64,000 bases of DNA from Paenibacillus tritici. GTDB lineage: Bacteria > Bacillota > Bacilli > Paenibacillales > Paenibacillaceae. Shown piece by piece: positions 44,959 through 54,000 of the stretch. Both the position numbers and the translations under genes were made by a program. Every line of letters starts with the position of its first letter. The first letter of the stretch is position 1. The stretch is from positions 179,297 to 243,296 of the forward strand of contig NZ_JABMKX010000013.1 of the NCBI RefSeq assembly GCF_013204885.1, written 5' to 3'. The notes beneath the pieces were generated by a model, which saw nothing but the letters and a program-made list of their open reading frames with translations, did not search any database and had not been told where the DNA came from.

Positions 44959-45897
44959 ATGAAACTAACCATCGCTGATTTTACACAACATCTCAAGGAG
45001 TATGAATTTTTTTTAAGTGTAGAACGTAATTTATCGTTAAAATCAATTAAAGCTTATTTATCTGACTTGAATGGATTATACGCTTGGTACATTCTTCAGT
45101 CTCTAGACTTGATTACAAAAGAAAATTTGATTACATATTTAGAAGAATTGAACTCAAAAAACATATTGAGTGATTCAACAATCAAACGAAAATATATCAG
45201 TATCAAAGCCTTTTTCAACTATCTTGTTCAGACAGAAAAAATATCAGTTTCACCTATAGCAAGCTTCGGGAGGCATTTCAAAACAGCAAAACGCATTCCA
45301 AAGACACTATCTGTAAACGAAGTTGAGCGCCTTCTAAACTCCCCTCAAGAACATATGAAACAATTACACTCCTCCTTCAGGAGAATAATTTGTACACGGA
45401 ATAATGCAATTATCGAGTTGTTATATGTGATTGGAATACGAATAGGGGAACTCGTTTCCATTGATCTAGAGGATTTTGATTTAGAGGAGAACACTATTCT
45501 GATTTTTGGGAAAGGGCGTAAAGAACGGCTTCTATATATTTCAAGTATTGAGGTAGTCAAAAAGATTAATGCATGGCTCAGTATTCGGGAAGAGTTAAAC
45601 CCAAACTCAGATGCGCTTTTTATCAATAAATATGGAGATCGTCTTTCCATTTATTCTATAGAGGATATCTATGCTAAGTACAGAGATCTTGCAAACATCA
45701 GTAAGAAGTCCACTCCCCACTACTTACGACATAGCTTTGCAACACATTTACTAAACAATGGAGCCGATCTCCGCTCCGTCCAAGAAATTCTTGGGCATAC
45801 CAATGTCAGTACTACCCAAATTTATACAGAAGTTTCTGTAGAACGAAAGAAAGAAGTTCTTAACCGATTCAATGCAAGAAATAATCTGAAATTATAG
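44959..45897 (+). CDS. Tyrosine recombinase (XerC/XerD-like integrase)
   Basis: A 312-residue recombinase. The N-terminal SAM-like core-binding domain spans about residues 10-95. The catalytic domain has all expected residues: Arg in IGIRIGELVSIDLEDF, Lys in GKGRKERLLY, HxxR in HYLRHSFATHLL, His in LGHTNVSTTQ and the nucleophile Tyr in IYTEVS. AGGAGG lies just upstream of the ATG. Base composition is much more AT-rich than the flanking genes, which suggests transfer. Six bases past its stop lies a 31-bp site with the layout of a tyrosine recombinase core site, repeated in inverted orientation at 49378-49408. Confidence 0.93.
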   Translation: MKLTIADFTQHLKEYEFFLSVERNLSLKSIKAYLSDLNGLYAWYILQSLDLITKENLITYLEELNSKNILSDSTIKRKYISIKAFFNYLVQTEKISVSPIASFGRHFKTAKRIPKTLSVNEVERLLNSPQEHMKQLHSSFRRIICTRNNAIIELLYVIGIRIGELVSIDLEDFDLEENTILIFGKGRKERLLYISSIEVVKKINAWLSIREELNPNSDALFINKYGDRLSIYSIEDIYAKYRDLANISKKSTPHYLRHSFATHLLNNGADLRSVQEILGHTNVSTTQIYTEVSVERKKEVLNRFNARNNLKL

Positions 45898-45903
45898 TTA
45901 AAA

Positions 45904-45934
45904 ACCTCCTAATAACTCAGAATTATTTGGAGGT
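45904..45934 (+). repeat. Candidate recombinase core site, left copy
   Basis: The arms ACCTCCTAATAA (45904-45915) and TTATTTGGAGGT (45923-45934) are inverted repeats (11 of 12) around the 7-base spacer CTCAGAA. Thirty of 31 bases recur in inverted orientation at 49378-49408. The right arm contains GGAGGT, which serves as ribosome binding site for the ATP-grasp gene 5 bases downstream. Confidence 0.75.
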
Positions 45935-45939
45935 AAATT

Positions 45940-47016
45940 ATGGGTTTTAAAAAAGTGATAGACACATACAACTTGATGAATACATATGGAAAGCTTTCAG
46001 ATCAATTCTGCGTTATTTTTGTTTATAATGATTGGAATGACTTTGATAACGATTCACACCAATCCGAATGTATTACCAGTAATGAAAAAAGTGAAATTAC
46101 GAATGCCTTTAGATCTATTACTAACTTTTTCTTTCCGGTTAACGGCGAGAAGGAATTTATTACAAGTATTCATACTTATAAAGAACGTTTCAACTATATC
46201 CTTGTATACTCAATGGCTCAGAACACAAAAGGAATTGGTAGAAGATGCCTGATTCCGTTGTTATGTGAACATTTTGGACTCTATAATATTAGTGCGGATT
46301 TTTACCCTTCTGTTTTAGGAGGGAATAAAGAGTTAATGTACAACTATATTACAAATTCCAACATTCCAAATATTTCATTTCCTGAAACTTATTTTTGCCA
46401 TCACATAGAAGAAGCAAAATTATATACGGACCGATTTATTAATCAAAACAAGGATTTTATAATAAAGCCGAACTCAGAATCCGCTAGTATAGGCGTCTCC
46501 AAAATATCTTTAAGCACTCAGACAATTGATGAGATTTTTATCATTATTCAGAGAACTTTTGACACTTATGGAGACTTCCTAATTCAAGAGTACATATCAG
46601 GAAAAGAAGTTGAAGTTCCTGTTGTTAATATTGAAGGCAAGCATGTATCACCCGGAGTCGTTGAAATACTTTTCTCAGACGATAATGAAATTCTCACTTA
46701 CGATATTGTTGCATCAGAGCGATATGATTTCACATCATATAACGGAAAACTATTTGACTCTATTCTGGAAACTGCTCTTGTTTGCGCTAAAATACTAGGA
46801 TTCTCTTCAATCTGCCGGTTTGATTTCCGCCTTACTGAAGATTTTGCTTATGTCATCGATATTACTCCAAATCCAACTGTATCATCGATGAGCTCGACCC
46901 ATTATATGTTTCTCCAACATTTTCTTAAGGATAATCATGCGGTTTACAGGCTACTAATTATGTTGGCTATCATAAAATATGATCTATTCGAACCAGCGTT
47001 CAATTCCTCCATATAA
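45940..47016 (+). CDS. ATP-grasp enzyme, D-Ala-D-Ala ligase-like
   Basis: A 358-residue protein. The first ~135 residues are family-poor. The ATP-grasp core then shows FIIKPNSESASIGVSKI (nucleotide loop), FLIQEYISGKEVEVPVV, and metal-binding acidic residues in CRFDFRLTEDFAYVIDITPNPT, in the order found in Ddl. The usual GSS of the Ddl loop is replaced by SAS. It may ligate amino acids or a peptide; no precursor peptide or cell-wall gene is adjacent. Its GGAGGT lies inside the recombination site. Its last 33 bases overlap the convergent STAND-like gene. AT-rich. Confidence 0.8.
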   Translation: MGFKKVIDTYNLMNTYGKLSDQFCVIFVYNDWNDFDNDSHQSECITSNEKSEITNAFRSITNFFFPVNGEKEFITSIHTYKERFNYILVYSMAQNTKGIGRRCLIPLLCEHFGLYNISADFYPSVLGGNKELMYNYITNSNIPNISFPETYFCHHIEEAKLYTDRFINQNKDFIIKPNSESASIGVSKISLSTQTIDEIFIIIQRTFDTYGDFLIQEYISGKEVEVPVVNIEGKHVSPGVVEILFSDDNEILTYDIVASERYDFTSYNGKLFDSILETALVCAKILGFSSICRFDFRLTEDFAYVIDITPNPTVSSMSSTHYMFLQHFLKDNHAVYRLLIMLAIIKYDLFEPAFNSSI

Positions 47017-49371
47017 TATCAAATTTTTAAAATAGGCATAGCCTGGAGAAGGATAGCGTTCATTCATGATGTACAGTAACCGATTTTCCTTCTCTGTAAA
47101 TGTTAGTTCTTCTTTCATAAGCAAAAGCATTATTTGGAATTTATCATTAAAAAAACTCTGAAAGGGTTGGATCAGTGGGTCATCGTTAGCTTTGATCTTT
47201 ACTATTGTGTGATTATAGTTATCAACATCTCCTGCTTCAAAATAAAATGAAAGCAAATTATGAAGAGCATAGAATTGATGGTACGAATCCCCATGACTAA
47301 TAACGTACTCAAGCATTTCAATTGCCTTCTCATGATTATTCTTTAACAATGCTGCAGCAGCATTGTTTCGGATAATCATTACATCACTTGAGTTTGAATT
47401 TCCAGCTTCTTTAAGTAACCCGTTAAATTCCTTTAAAACTCTTGATAAAGATAATCTATTTGATAATCTGCCCGCAATCCAATAGTTATTTTTAAATGAC
47501 AATTGGGTGTCTTGGTTTATTAAACTTAAATCTATTGAGGGCTTGGCTTTAAGTAAATCAAAAGCTTTGCTGTACTGTCCAAGATAAATAAGACTATAGC
47601 TGTAATTGATTTTGGAAAGTTCGTGATCAACAACCCAGTCTTCTTTCCCCTTACTAAGGGTAAACGCCTTTTTAGTAAATAACATGCCTTTTTCTATATC
47701 CTCTGGATATATCGCATTCCCTAAACGCAATAATTTCAAGTAATTCTTCATTTCCTTTTCCTTATTAAATTCAAAATACTCAATCATTTTCCCAATACTT
47801 TTTTGTGCATTTCTTTTTGCTTTGGAATACGGATTTTTGAGAACTGTGGTCAATAAAATTAGGTTCATATTAAACTCATTTTGCCAATAGGGAAGGTTAT
47901 TACAATTATTCTCATTTAACTGATTCAAAGAAACAAATATTTCATTATGCAGATTTTCAAGAACAGACTGATTCAATTCATGTTCATAATAATAAATGGC
48001 AATAGAGCAGTAAAAACATAACTTTGCTAGTACAGTTAATGAACTTAATTTAGCATTATTCAACAAAGACTCTACCATTTCTTTTAACATGTTTATTTCG
48101 TATGAAGTATGGTCTCTGAGCATTTCTATACACTCTAAATAACGATATTCTGGTGAGTACTTAGAAATAGCTGATAACAACTGTAATCGCTGCTGAAATA
48201 ACCCTTCTTTTTTTGTGTAGCAGTATGCGACTATATACGCTGAAATAATTTCTTCTCTATCTCGTGAAAACATTTCTACAAGATGTGCTAAATATATATA
48301 TTCATAAGGGTAGTGCTTGTTTATATGTTTATATAATTTCCCCACTATTTGACTAGGTACGTCTCTTCTAGCTCTGTTATAAAAAAATAACTTTATCGCT
48401 TCCTCCATAAATAGATAAGTGTCTTCTTGTTGATTATCCAATACTTTAGCTTGTAAAGCAGGATTAAGGAAGTTTAAAGACTTCTCATCAAATACATCTT
48501 CAATATCAAATTTAGTAAAGGAATTAATAAATAAACTACAATATTTCAGGAATTTATCTAACTCCCCCTGGTCAATTTGACTTTGTTGATGTGAAGTAGC
48601 AAGCATTTTATCAAGGATTTTTTGAAGCATAGTATCATAATTTTCTTCAGATGCTTGAATAGAGTGAATAATAATGTCACTATATTTTTTGAAAAATGGA
48701 ATACCGAATTTCTGAGCAAGTTGTAATACATAAGGTTTAAATATGATCTCATTAGACGTTAAAAAATTCAAATCCTCCATTGTAATATCAAAGTTTTCAC
48801 TTGGAATATCCATTAAACTCGTATCCCATTTTTCTTCTTCAGAACACTGAATGATAATTCCGATATTGAGGAGTTGCTTTGCCTGAATAAAATAAGAAAT
48901 TGTCTTTAGTAAATCAAACTCTTTATCGGACAGCTTATTGTAATCCTCTACGATAATTATTCTAGTCATTTTCTTATAAGTCTTAGCTTTAGTTCGATTC
49001 ACTTTTAAACCATTAATAATTGGCTTAAACTGCTTTTGATAATTAATCGCAGTAGTGCTTGGAATTATAGTCGATAGGACAGTCAGAAGCACACTCGTTG
49101 GAGCAAACGTTGACACTATATCTTTAAGTGGAAGGAGACTAAAAGTAGTCCCACCTGAAAATTTCGAATTATTATCTGTATATTTATTTGAACTCAAATC
49201 GCTAAATGTAATAATTTCGTAGGAATGCAGTTCAGCCTGATAATATCTTAACAAACTAATGTTGCTATTTGTCGTGATTTTAACAATTCGTGTATCCATA
49301 CTTTCTTGAATGAATTTATTGATGTATTGGATTATCCTTTTTTCAATGGGCATTAATTCTAAGCAGTTCAA
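46984..49371 (-). CDS. STAND-like ATPase with degenerate P-loop and helical-repeat C-terminus
   Basis: About 795 residues from TTG 49371, which lies 6 bases after GGAGGT of the right recombination site. The frame stays open through the site to GTG 49554 (856 residues), but no upstream start has a good ribosome binding site. The N-terminal part resembles a STAND/AAA module: IIQYINKFIQESMDTRIVKITTNSNISLLRYYQ stands where GxxGxGKS would be expected but lacks Gly-Lys-Ser; a Walker B-like TRIIIVEDYNKLS and a sensor-like IGIIIQC follow. The C-terminal ~400 residues are helical, TPR-like repeats. There are no membrane segments. A defence or signalling role is possible but unproven. Confidence 0.65.
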   Translation of the reverse strand: MNCLELMPIEKRIIQYINKFIQESMDTRIVKITTNSNISLLRYYQAELHSYEIITFSDLSSNKYTDNNSKFSGGTTFSLLPLKDIVSTFAPTSVLLTVLSTIIPSTTAINYQKQFKPIINGLKVNRTKAKTYKKMTRIIIVEDYNKLSDKEFDLLKTISYFIQAKQLLNIGIIIQCSEEEKWDTSLMDIPSENFDITMEDLNFLTSNEIIFKPYVLQLAQKFGIPFFKKYSDIIIHSIQASEENYDTMLQKILDKMLATSHQQSQIDQGELDKFLKYCSLFINSFTKFDIEDVFDEKSLNFLNPALQAKVLDNQQEDTYLFMEEAIKLFFYNRARRDVPSQIVGKLYKHINKHYPYEYIYLAHLVEMFSRDREEIISAYIVAYCYTKKEGLFQQRLQLLSAISKYSPEYRYLECIEMLRDHTSYEINMLKEMVESLLNNAKLSSLTVLAKLCFYCSIAIYYYEHELNQSVLENLHNEIFVSLNQLNENNCNNLPYWQNEFNMNLILLTTVLKNPYSKAKRNAQKSIGKMIEYFEFNKEKEMKNYLKLLRLGNAIYPEDIEKGMLFTKKAFTLSKGKEDWVVDHELSKINYSYSLIYLGQYSKAFDLLKAKPSIDLSLINQDTQLSFKNNYWIAGRLSNRLSLSRVLKEFNGLLKEAGNSNSSDVMIIRNNAAAALLKNNHEKAIEMLEYVISHGDSYHQFYALHNLLSFYFEAGDVDNYNHTIVKIKANDDPLIQPFQSFFNDKFQIMLLLMKEELTFTEKENRLLYIMNERYPSPGYAYFKNLILYGGIERWFE

Positions 49372-49377
49372 AACATA

Positions 49378-49408
49378 ACCTCCAAATAATTCTGAGTTAT
49401 TAGGATGT
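49378..49408 (-). repeat. Candidate recombinase core site, right copy (inverted)
   Basis: Read on the minus strand, this differs from the left site only at position 3 (ACATCC for ACCTCC). The spacer CTCAGAA is identical and in opposite orientation to the left copy, which predicts inversion, not excision. Translated in the STAND frame it reads NNSELFGG. It supplies GGAGGT to the TTG start 6 bases away. Confidence 0.75.
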
Positions 49409-49424
49409 ATTTCTTTAGAAATAC
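49407..49424. repeat. 18-base perfect palindrome beside the right recombination site
   Basis: GTATTTCTTTAGAAATAC pairs with itself over its full length (8-bp arms, 2-base centre). It abuts the outer edge of the right site. The left site has no exact counterpart. Confidence 0.55.
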
Positions 49425-49554
49425 ACCGCATTATTTTTGTTTCAACATGATAATCGACATATTCGACTTTTTTCAAAATAATCCTTTTTTCTACCATATC
49501 TTTCACAGATCTTTCACTAACGACATAATTAGCCATTCGTTTTCGATTCCGCAC

Positions 49555-49927
49555 TATTCTTACTTCGACAGCAAGAGCAAGTCTGCAAACGTTAGAGCTT
49601 CAGGCTAGTAGCCATTACAGCCTGGAATGATAGCCGATCTCGCATTGTCGTGAATCTTACCCTCACATTCATTTTGTGTTGTTCTAATGTTGCATCATCT
49701 GCAACTCGGAATCTTAGATAACCAGCGTCCATCAGACATTGTTGCAGTAACTGCAGGATTACATCCACCTAAGCGGACTGGGGGCGGGAAAATGCTGTTT
49801 TTTATGCAACATAACAGGATTGCGGTTGGTATAATGAGGGGGAATGTTGTAATTTGTGCAGGATTTTGGCGGGAAGTTGATAGTGTCAGGGAGAATGGCA
49901 GAAGCAGACCCGGAGGAGGATACGGAA
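49555..49927. other. 373-base gap at the right edge of the AT-rich island
   Basis: Composition returns here from AT-rich to the genome norm. No credible gene. It holds the promoter of the downstream oxidoreductase near 49806-49835. I saw no direct repeat matching the left edge of the island. Confidence 0.5.
49827..49835 (+). promoter_or_regulatory. Extended -10 promoter element before the oxidoreductase gene
   Basis: TGGTATAAT contains a perfect TATAAT with an upstream TG. No good -35 is seen at the usual distance, as is common with extended -10 promoters. Confidence 0.5.
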
Positions 49928-50905
49928 TTGAGCAAAATCATTAACTGGGGTATTATCGGCTGCGGGGATGTAACTGAGGTCAAGAGTGGTCCGGCTCTGC
50001 AAAAGGCTGAGGGTTCACAGCTTACGGCTGTCATGAGGCGAAACGGAGCACTAGCAGAGGATTATGCACGGCGGCATGGAGTGCCTGGGTGGTATAGCCT
50101 GGCAACCGATCTCCTGAATGATCCCGGAGTGAATGCCGTATATATCGCCACACCGCCTTCCACCCATATGGAGTACACTTTAGCGGCTGCCCATGCCGGA
50201 AAACCTGTCTATGTCGAGAAGCCGATGGCTCTCAATACGGCAGAATGCGAAGCCATGATTGCTGCCTGCGGGCAGGCAGGGGTCCCACTCTACGTTGCTT
50301 ATTACCGGAGAGGGCTTCCGCGCTTCCGCAAGGTTAAGGAGTGGCTGGATACGGGAGCGATCGGCGAACCCAGGTTCGTACGCACCCTGCATATGACTAA
50401 GCCGCTTACGGCAGTAAGTGAGGAGAACTGGCGGGTGGACCCGGCAATTTCCGGCGGCGGTTTATTACTCGATGTGGGCAGCCATACGCTGGATTTGCTG
50501 GATTTCTTGCTCGGCCCGATTCAGGATGTCAGTGGACATGCGTCCAACTTTGGGAGCCCCTACACACCTGAGGATACCGTCTCCGGAAGATACCGCTTTG
50601 AGTCCGGTGTCCATGGGACGGGCATCTGGTGCTTTAATGCTTTTTCTAACGAAGACGTTACTGAAATCGTTGGCAGCCGCGGCAGTATCACCTTCTCCAC
50701 CTTTGCGGAGCAGCCGGTTATTCTCCGGACCGAAGACGGGGAGCAGCCTGAATTCATTGCCCATCCGCCCCATATCCAGCAGCCGCTGATCCAGTCCATT
50801 GTAGATGAGCTTCTGGGATACGGCACCGCTCTCAGCACTGGCGATACCGCTATCCGTACCAGCCGCGTGATGGATGAACTGGTACGGAATTACAATGGAC
50901 GCTGA
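49928..50905 (+). CDS. Gfo/Idh/MocA family oxidoreductase
   Basis: A 325-residue NAD(P)-dependent oxidoreductase of sugars or related polyols. The Rossmann motif NWGIIGCGDVTEVKSGPALQ is at the N-terminus, and the family EKPMALN (catalytic Lys) is at about residue 95. GGGLLLDVGSHTLDLLDFLLG carries the conserved Asp and His of the C-terminal domain. TTG 49928 with GGAGGAGG 8 bases upstream is the best start; the frame is open to GTG 49856. The substrate is unknown and the gene is monocistronic. Confidence 0.9.
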   Translation: MSKIINWGIIGCGDVTEVKSGPALQKAEGSQLTAVMRRNGALAEDYARRHGVPGWYSLATDLLNDPGVNAVYIATPPSTHMEYTLAAAHAGKPVYVEKPMALNTAECEAMIAACGQAGVPLYVAYYRRGLPRFRKVKEWLDTGAIGEPRFVRTLHMTKPLTAVSEENWRVDPAISGGGLLLDVGSHTLDLLDFLLGPIQDVSGHASNFGSPYTPEDTVSGRYRFESGVHGTGIWCFNAFSNEDVTEIVGSRGSITFSTFAEQPVILRTEDGEQPEFIAHPPHIQQPLIQSIVDELLGYGTALSTGDTAIRTSRVMDELVRNYNGR

Positions 50906-50994
50906 CAGGCGGCATACTTAAGAACAGCTCCGGTTTCTATTACCAATGCTTATCCCGCAATCTAATAGCTCCCCTTGAAAACAAACCGCAACCC

Positions 50995-51036
50995 AAACAA
51001 CCAACCGCCGGGCAGATTCCCGGCGGCTGGTTGTTT
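50995..51036. terminator. Bidirectional terminator between the oxidoreductase and xylanase genes
   Basis: The arms AAACAACCAACCGCCGGG and CCCGGCGGCTGGTTGTTT pair over 18 positions with one mismatch around a six-base loop. The A-tract and T-tract at its base allow use from both sides by the two convergent genes. Confidence 0.85.
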
Positions 51037-51090
51037 AACTGCGTCTGTATCTTATCCATTCATTCTATCAATTAAGACTGCGAGTATCCT

Positions 51091-54000
51091 TTACAGCTTC
51101 CAGATCCGGTACAAAATCACCGCTGCTTCCGCGCGGGAGAGTGTGTCCCCCGGAGCAAGCTTGCCGTTCTTACCGTTCACTACGCCGTATTTCAGCAGGG
51201 CGGACACGCTGTCCTTGGCATAGGCTGAGATTTGACCGGCATCGGTGTAAGATGCTATTGCTCCGCTGCCTTCAGCCGTGATTCCAGCCGCCTTCAGGGC
51301 ACGCGCTGCAATCACCATCATCTCCTGGCGGGTGATGACGCCCGCTGGCTTGAAGGTATTGTCCGCATAGCCTGTGACGATACCCAGCTGCTTCGCGGCG
51401 GCAAGCTCCTTGCTGTATACCGCGTTGCTCTGGACATCGCTGAAGCCTGCAACTGCTTCAGCAGCAGCCTTAAGCTCCAGCACCTTCACCAGCGAGGCGG
51501 TAAAGTCTGCTCTGTTCATAGGAGCCGCAGGCATGAAGCTGTTGCCGCCCGGAATGATATCGCGCGCAGCCATGGCAGCGACAGCCTGCTTCGCCCAAGA
51601 CAGGTTCCCCAGATCCGTGAACGATAGCGGAGCATAGGCTGCCACAAACGTGCCGGACCCGAAGGTCTGGAATACAAATCCTCCTTTAGCCGCGTCATAA
51701 CGGCTGTTCACAACAGCAGTCAGGGAGGCATTGCCCGTCAGAGAGCGGATGACTAAAGAATCCAAGTTCCCCTGCTCTTCCACTGAAGGCTGATACGGGA
51801 TGGTTACGGTAATCGGCGTCCCCGGATTGCTCCAGGCTATCCGCTGCCCCGCTGCCCATAGACTCAGCTCCATTACCGGACGGGTGCCGGTCTGCTTAGT
51901 AACTGCTGCATCCAGACTGGCTGCCGGGACTTCTTGTATGCGAATAGAGATGGAATCCGTGCTCGCTGTAATACCAGCCAACTGCTCACTTGGGATTGCC
52001 AGAGTGGCAACACCATTCTTGATAACAAGCAGATACTTCTCCTGTCCCTTCATGCTTGACAGCGGCAGCTGAGCTTCATAGGAGACCGCACCTGTCTGCT
52101 TAGGCAGATCAATGACGATCTGTTTGCGGCCGTCCGCAGCCGGGACGGCTTGCTTCAAGGCTTGCTGCCACAGTTCGCTTGTAACAATGGCCTTCGCTTC
52201 TCCGCCCTCGGTCTTCACCTCTGGTCTGAGCGTAATTACGCCATCCTTGCTCTCCAGATTCACAGGCTTCGGCGCCGGTGTGCTACTGCTGTAGTTCGTA
52301 CCGCCGTACACAGGTTCCGGTGTCGGTGTTGGTGTGGCTTCCGGTTCCGGCGTTGCTGCCGGTGTCGGTGTTGGCGTTGGGGTCGGCTTCGTCGGCGGTT
52401 CAGCGCCGTCTTTGGCCTTAAGCGTCAACACTCCGTAGACGGAGGTGTCCTGATAACCGTTCCCGGTGGTATCATTCCAGGCGGCAACACTTTGCCGGAC
52501 GCCGCTCTTGGCGTCGTTAATCTGAGTGTCGAAGCCGACCTTAGTGCCTCCGGCCGGGGTGATTTTTTTGAACGGAATCTTCATTTCAAGGGTATAGCTT
52601 GTTCCGGCTACCTTGGTGGCCGACTCGAAGCCTGCACCGATGGCTACCGGACTGAAGGAGGCTTCATTGTCATAATTGACCCGGAACTGTCCGTCATCAT
52701 CCTGATAGAAGGTGGTGCGGCCCAGATTCTCATCCAGGAAGACCTCGACAGAGTCCTGCTCCCATACATTCGGGTTACTCTTATCGAGCTGGGCGTCGCT
52801 GACCTTAATCAGCACATACAAATTCTGGTCATCCCACAGCGTACGTGCGGTTCCGCTTGCACCCTGCCAGGCCAATTGATACCGGTTCACTGCCATCTCA
52901 GGCGCCGAGGACCAGATTGCATCCGCAGTTCCGTCAATTACCGGTGTGCCGTAAACAGCCTCAGACACATTAGCCTCTGCCCTGTTCGGTTCATGCTCTG
53001 CCATATATTTTGCCGGATCAATGACGCCGTAATAGGCCGGTTTGGCCTGCAAATTCCGGTCAAACAAGAGCGGACTGGAGACAGCTCTCCAGCTCGTACG
53101 GTCATCCATTCCCCAGAAGGTAACACGAGCGATATTGGCGGCATATGTCTTGTAGAGATCCATCAATTTCGCATACAGATAGCCTTGGTCCACCAATTCC
53201 TTCTCCGTTTGCTTATTGTCGCTTCCCGCTTGGATATCCAGCTCGGTAATGCTGACCTCTACGCCAAGCGAGATGAATTTCTCCAGCGACAGCTTGACGT
53301 TATCGGGATTCGTGTTGATGTTGTAATGTGCCTGCATACCCACACCGTCAACCAGCAACTTCCCGGGGTTCGCAAGCGCGTACCTGTCGTTGATTTCCTT
53401 GACCATACTGTAGATGGCCTGGGCTTTGTTCTGGTTATCATCGTTATAATCATTGTAATACAGCTTGATATCCCACTCCGGATGATCGTCCAGCACCTCT
53501 CTGGCCGCCAGGAAAGCCTGCTCTACATAGTCCGCGCCGATGGCATTATACCAGTTAGACTGACGCAGAGCGTCTTGCCAGTTGGACGGGTTAGACGGGT
53601 TATCATTCATTGCTTCATTGACTACATCCCAGGAGATCACCCTGCCCTCAAAATGCTCCATAACCTCCCGGATATGCGTCCTTAGATTGGTGAGTGCTTC
53701 GGCACGCCCCAAAGGAACGGTATTGCCTGCTGCATCCGTGGTCAGGTTCATCCAGTCAGGCGACTGCTGATACCATACCAGCACATGCCCATGCATTTTC
53801 ATCCCTTCAGCCAGCACTTTGTTCACCATCGCATCTGCCGCTGTAAACGTGAAATTACCCTTAGTGGGCTGCAGCGCATCCGGCTTCATGGCATTGCCTG
53901 CGGTAGCCACATTATGATGCATTTTCAGCAGATCCAGCCGGACCCCTTCCAGATCCTCGGCGGATAAGGCGTTGCCGATCAGGAAGTCATTCTGATAAGC

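Noticed and set aside
44870..49640. Complete prophage or integrative conjugative element
   Set aside because: Only one recombinase and two other genes are present. There are no structural, replication or transfer genes and no flanking direct repeat.
49687..49944. Open reading frame of 85 codons upstream of the oxidoreductase
   Set aside because: It spans the oxidoreductase promoter and start in another frame, and its residues are biased as in non-coding sequence.
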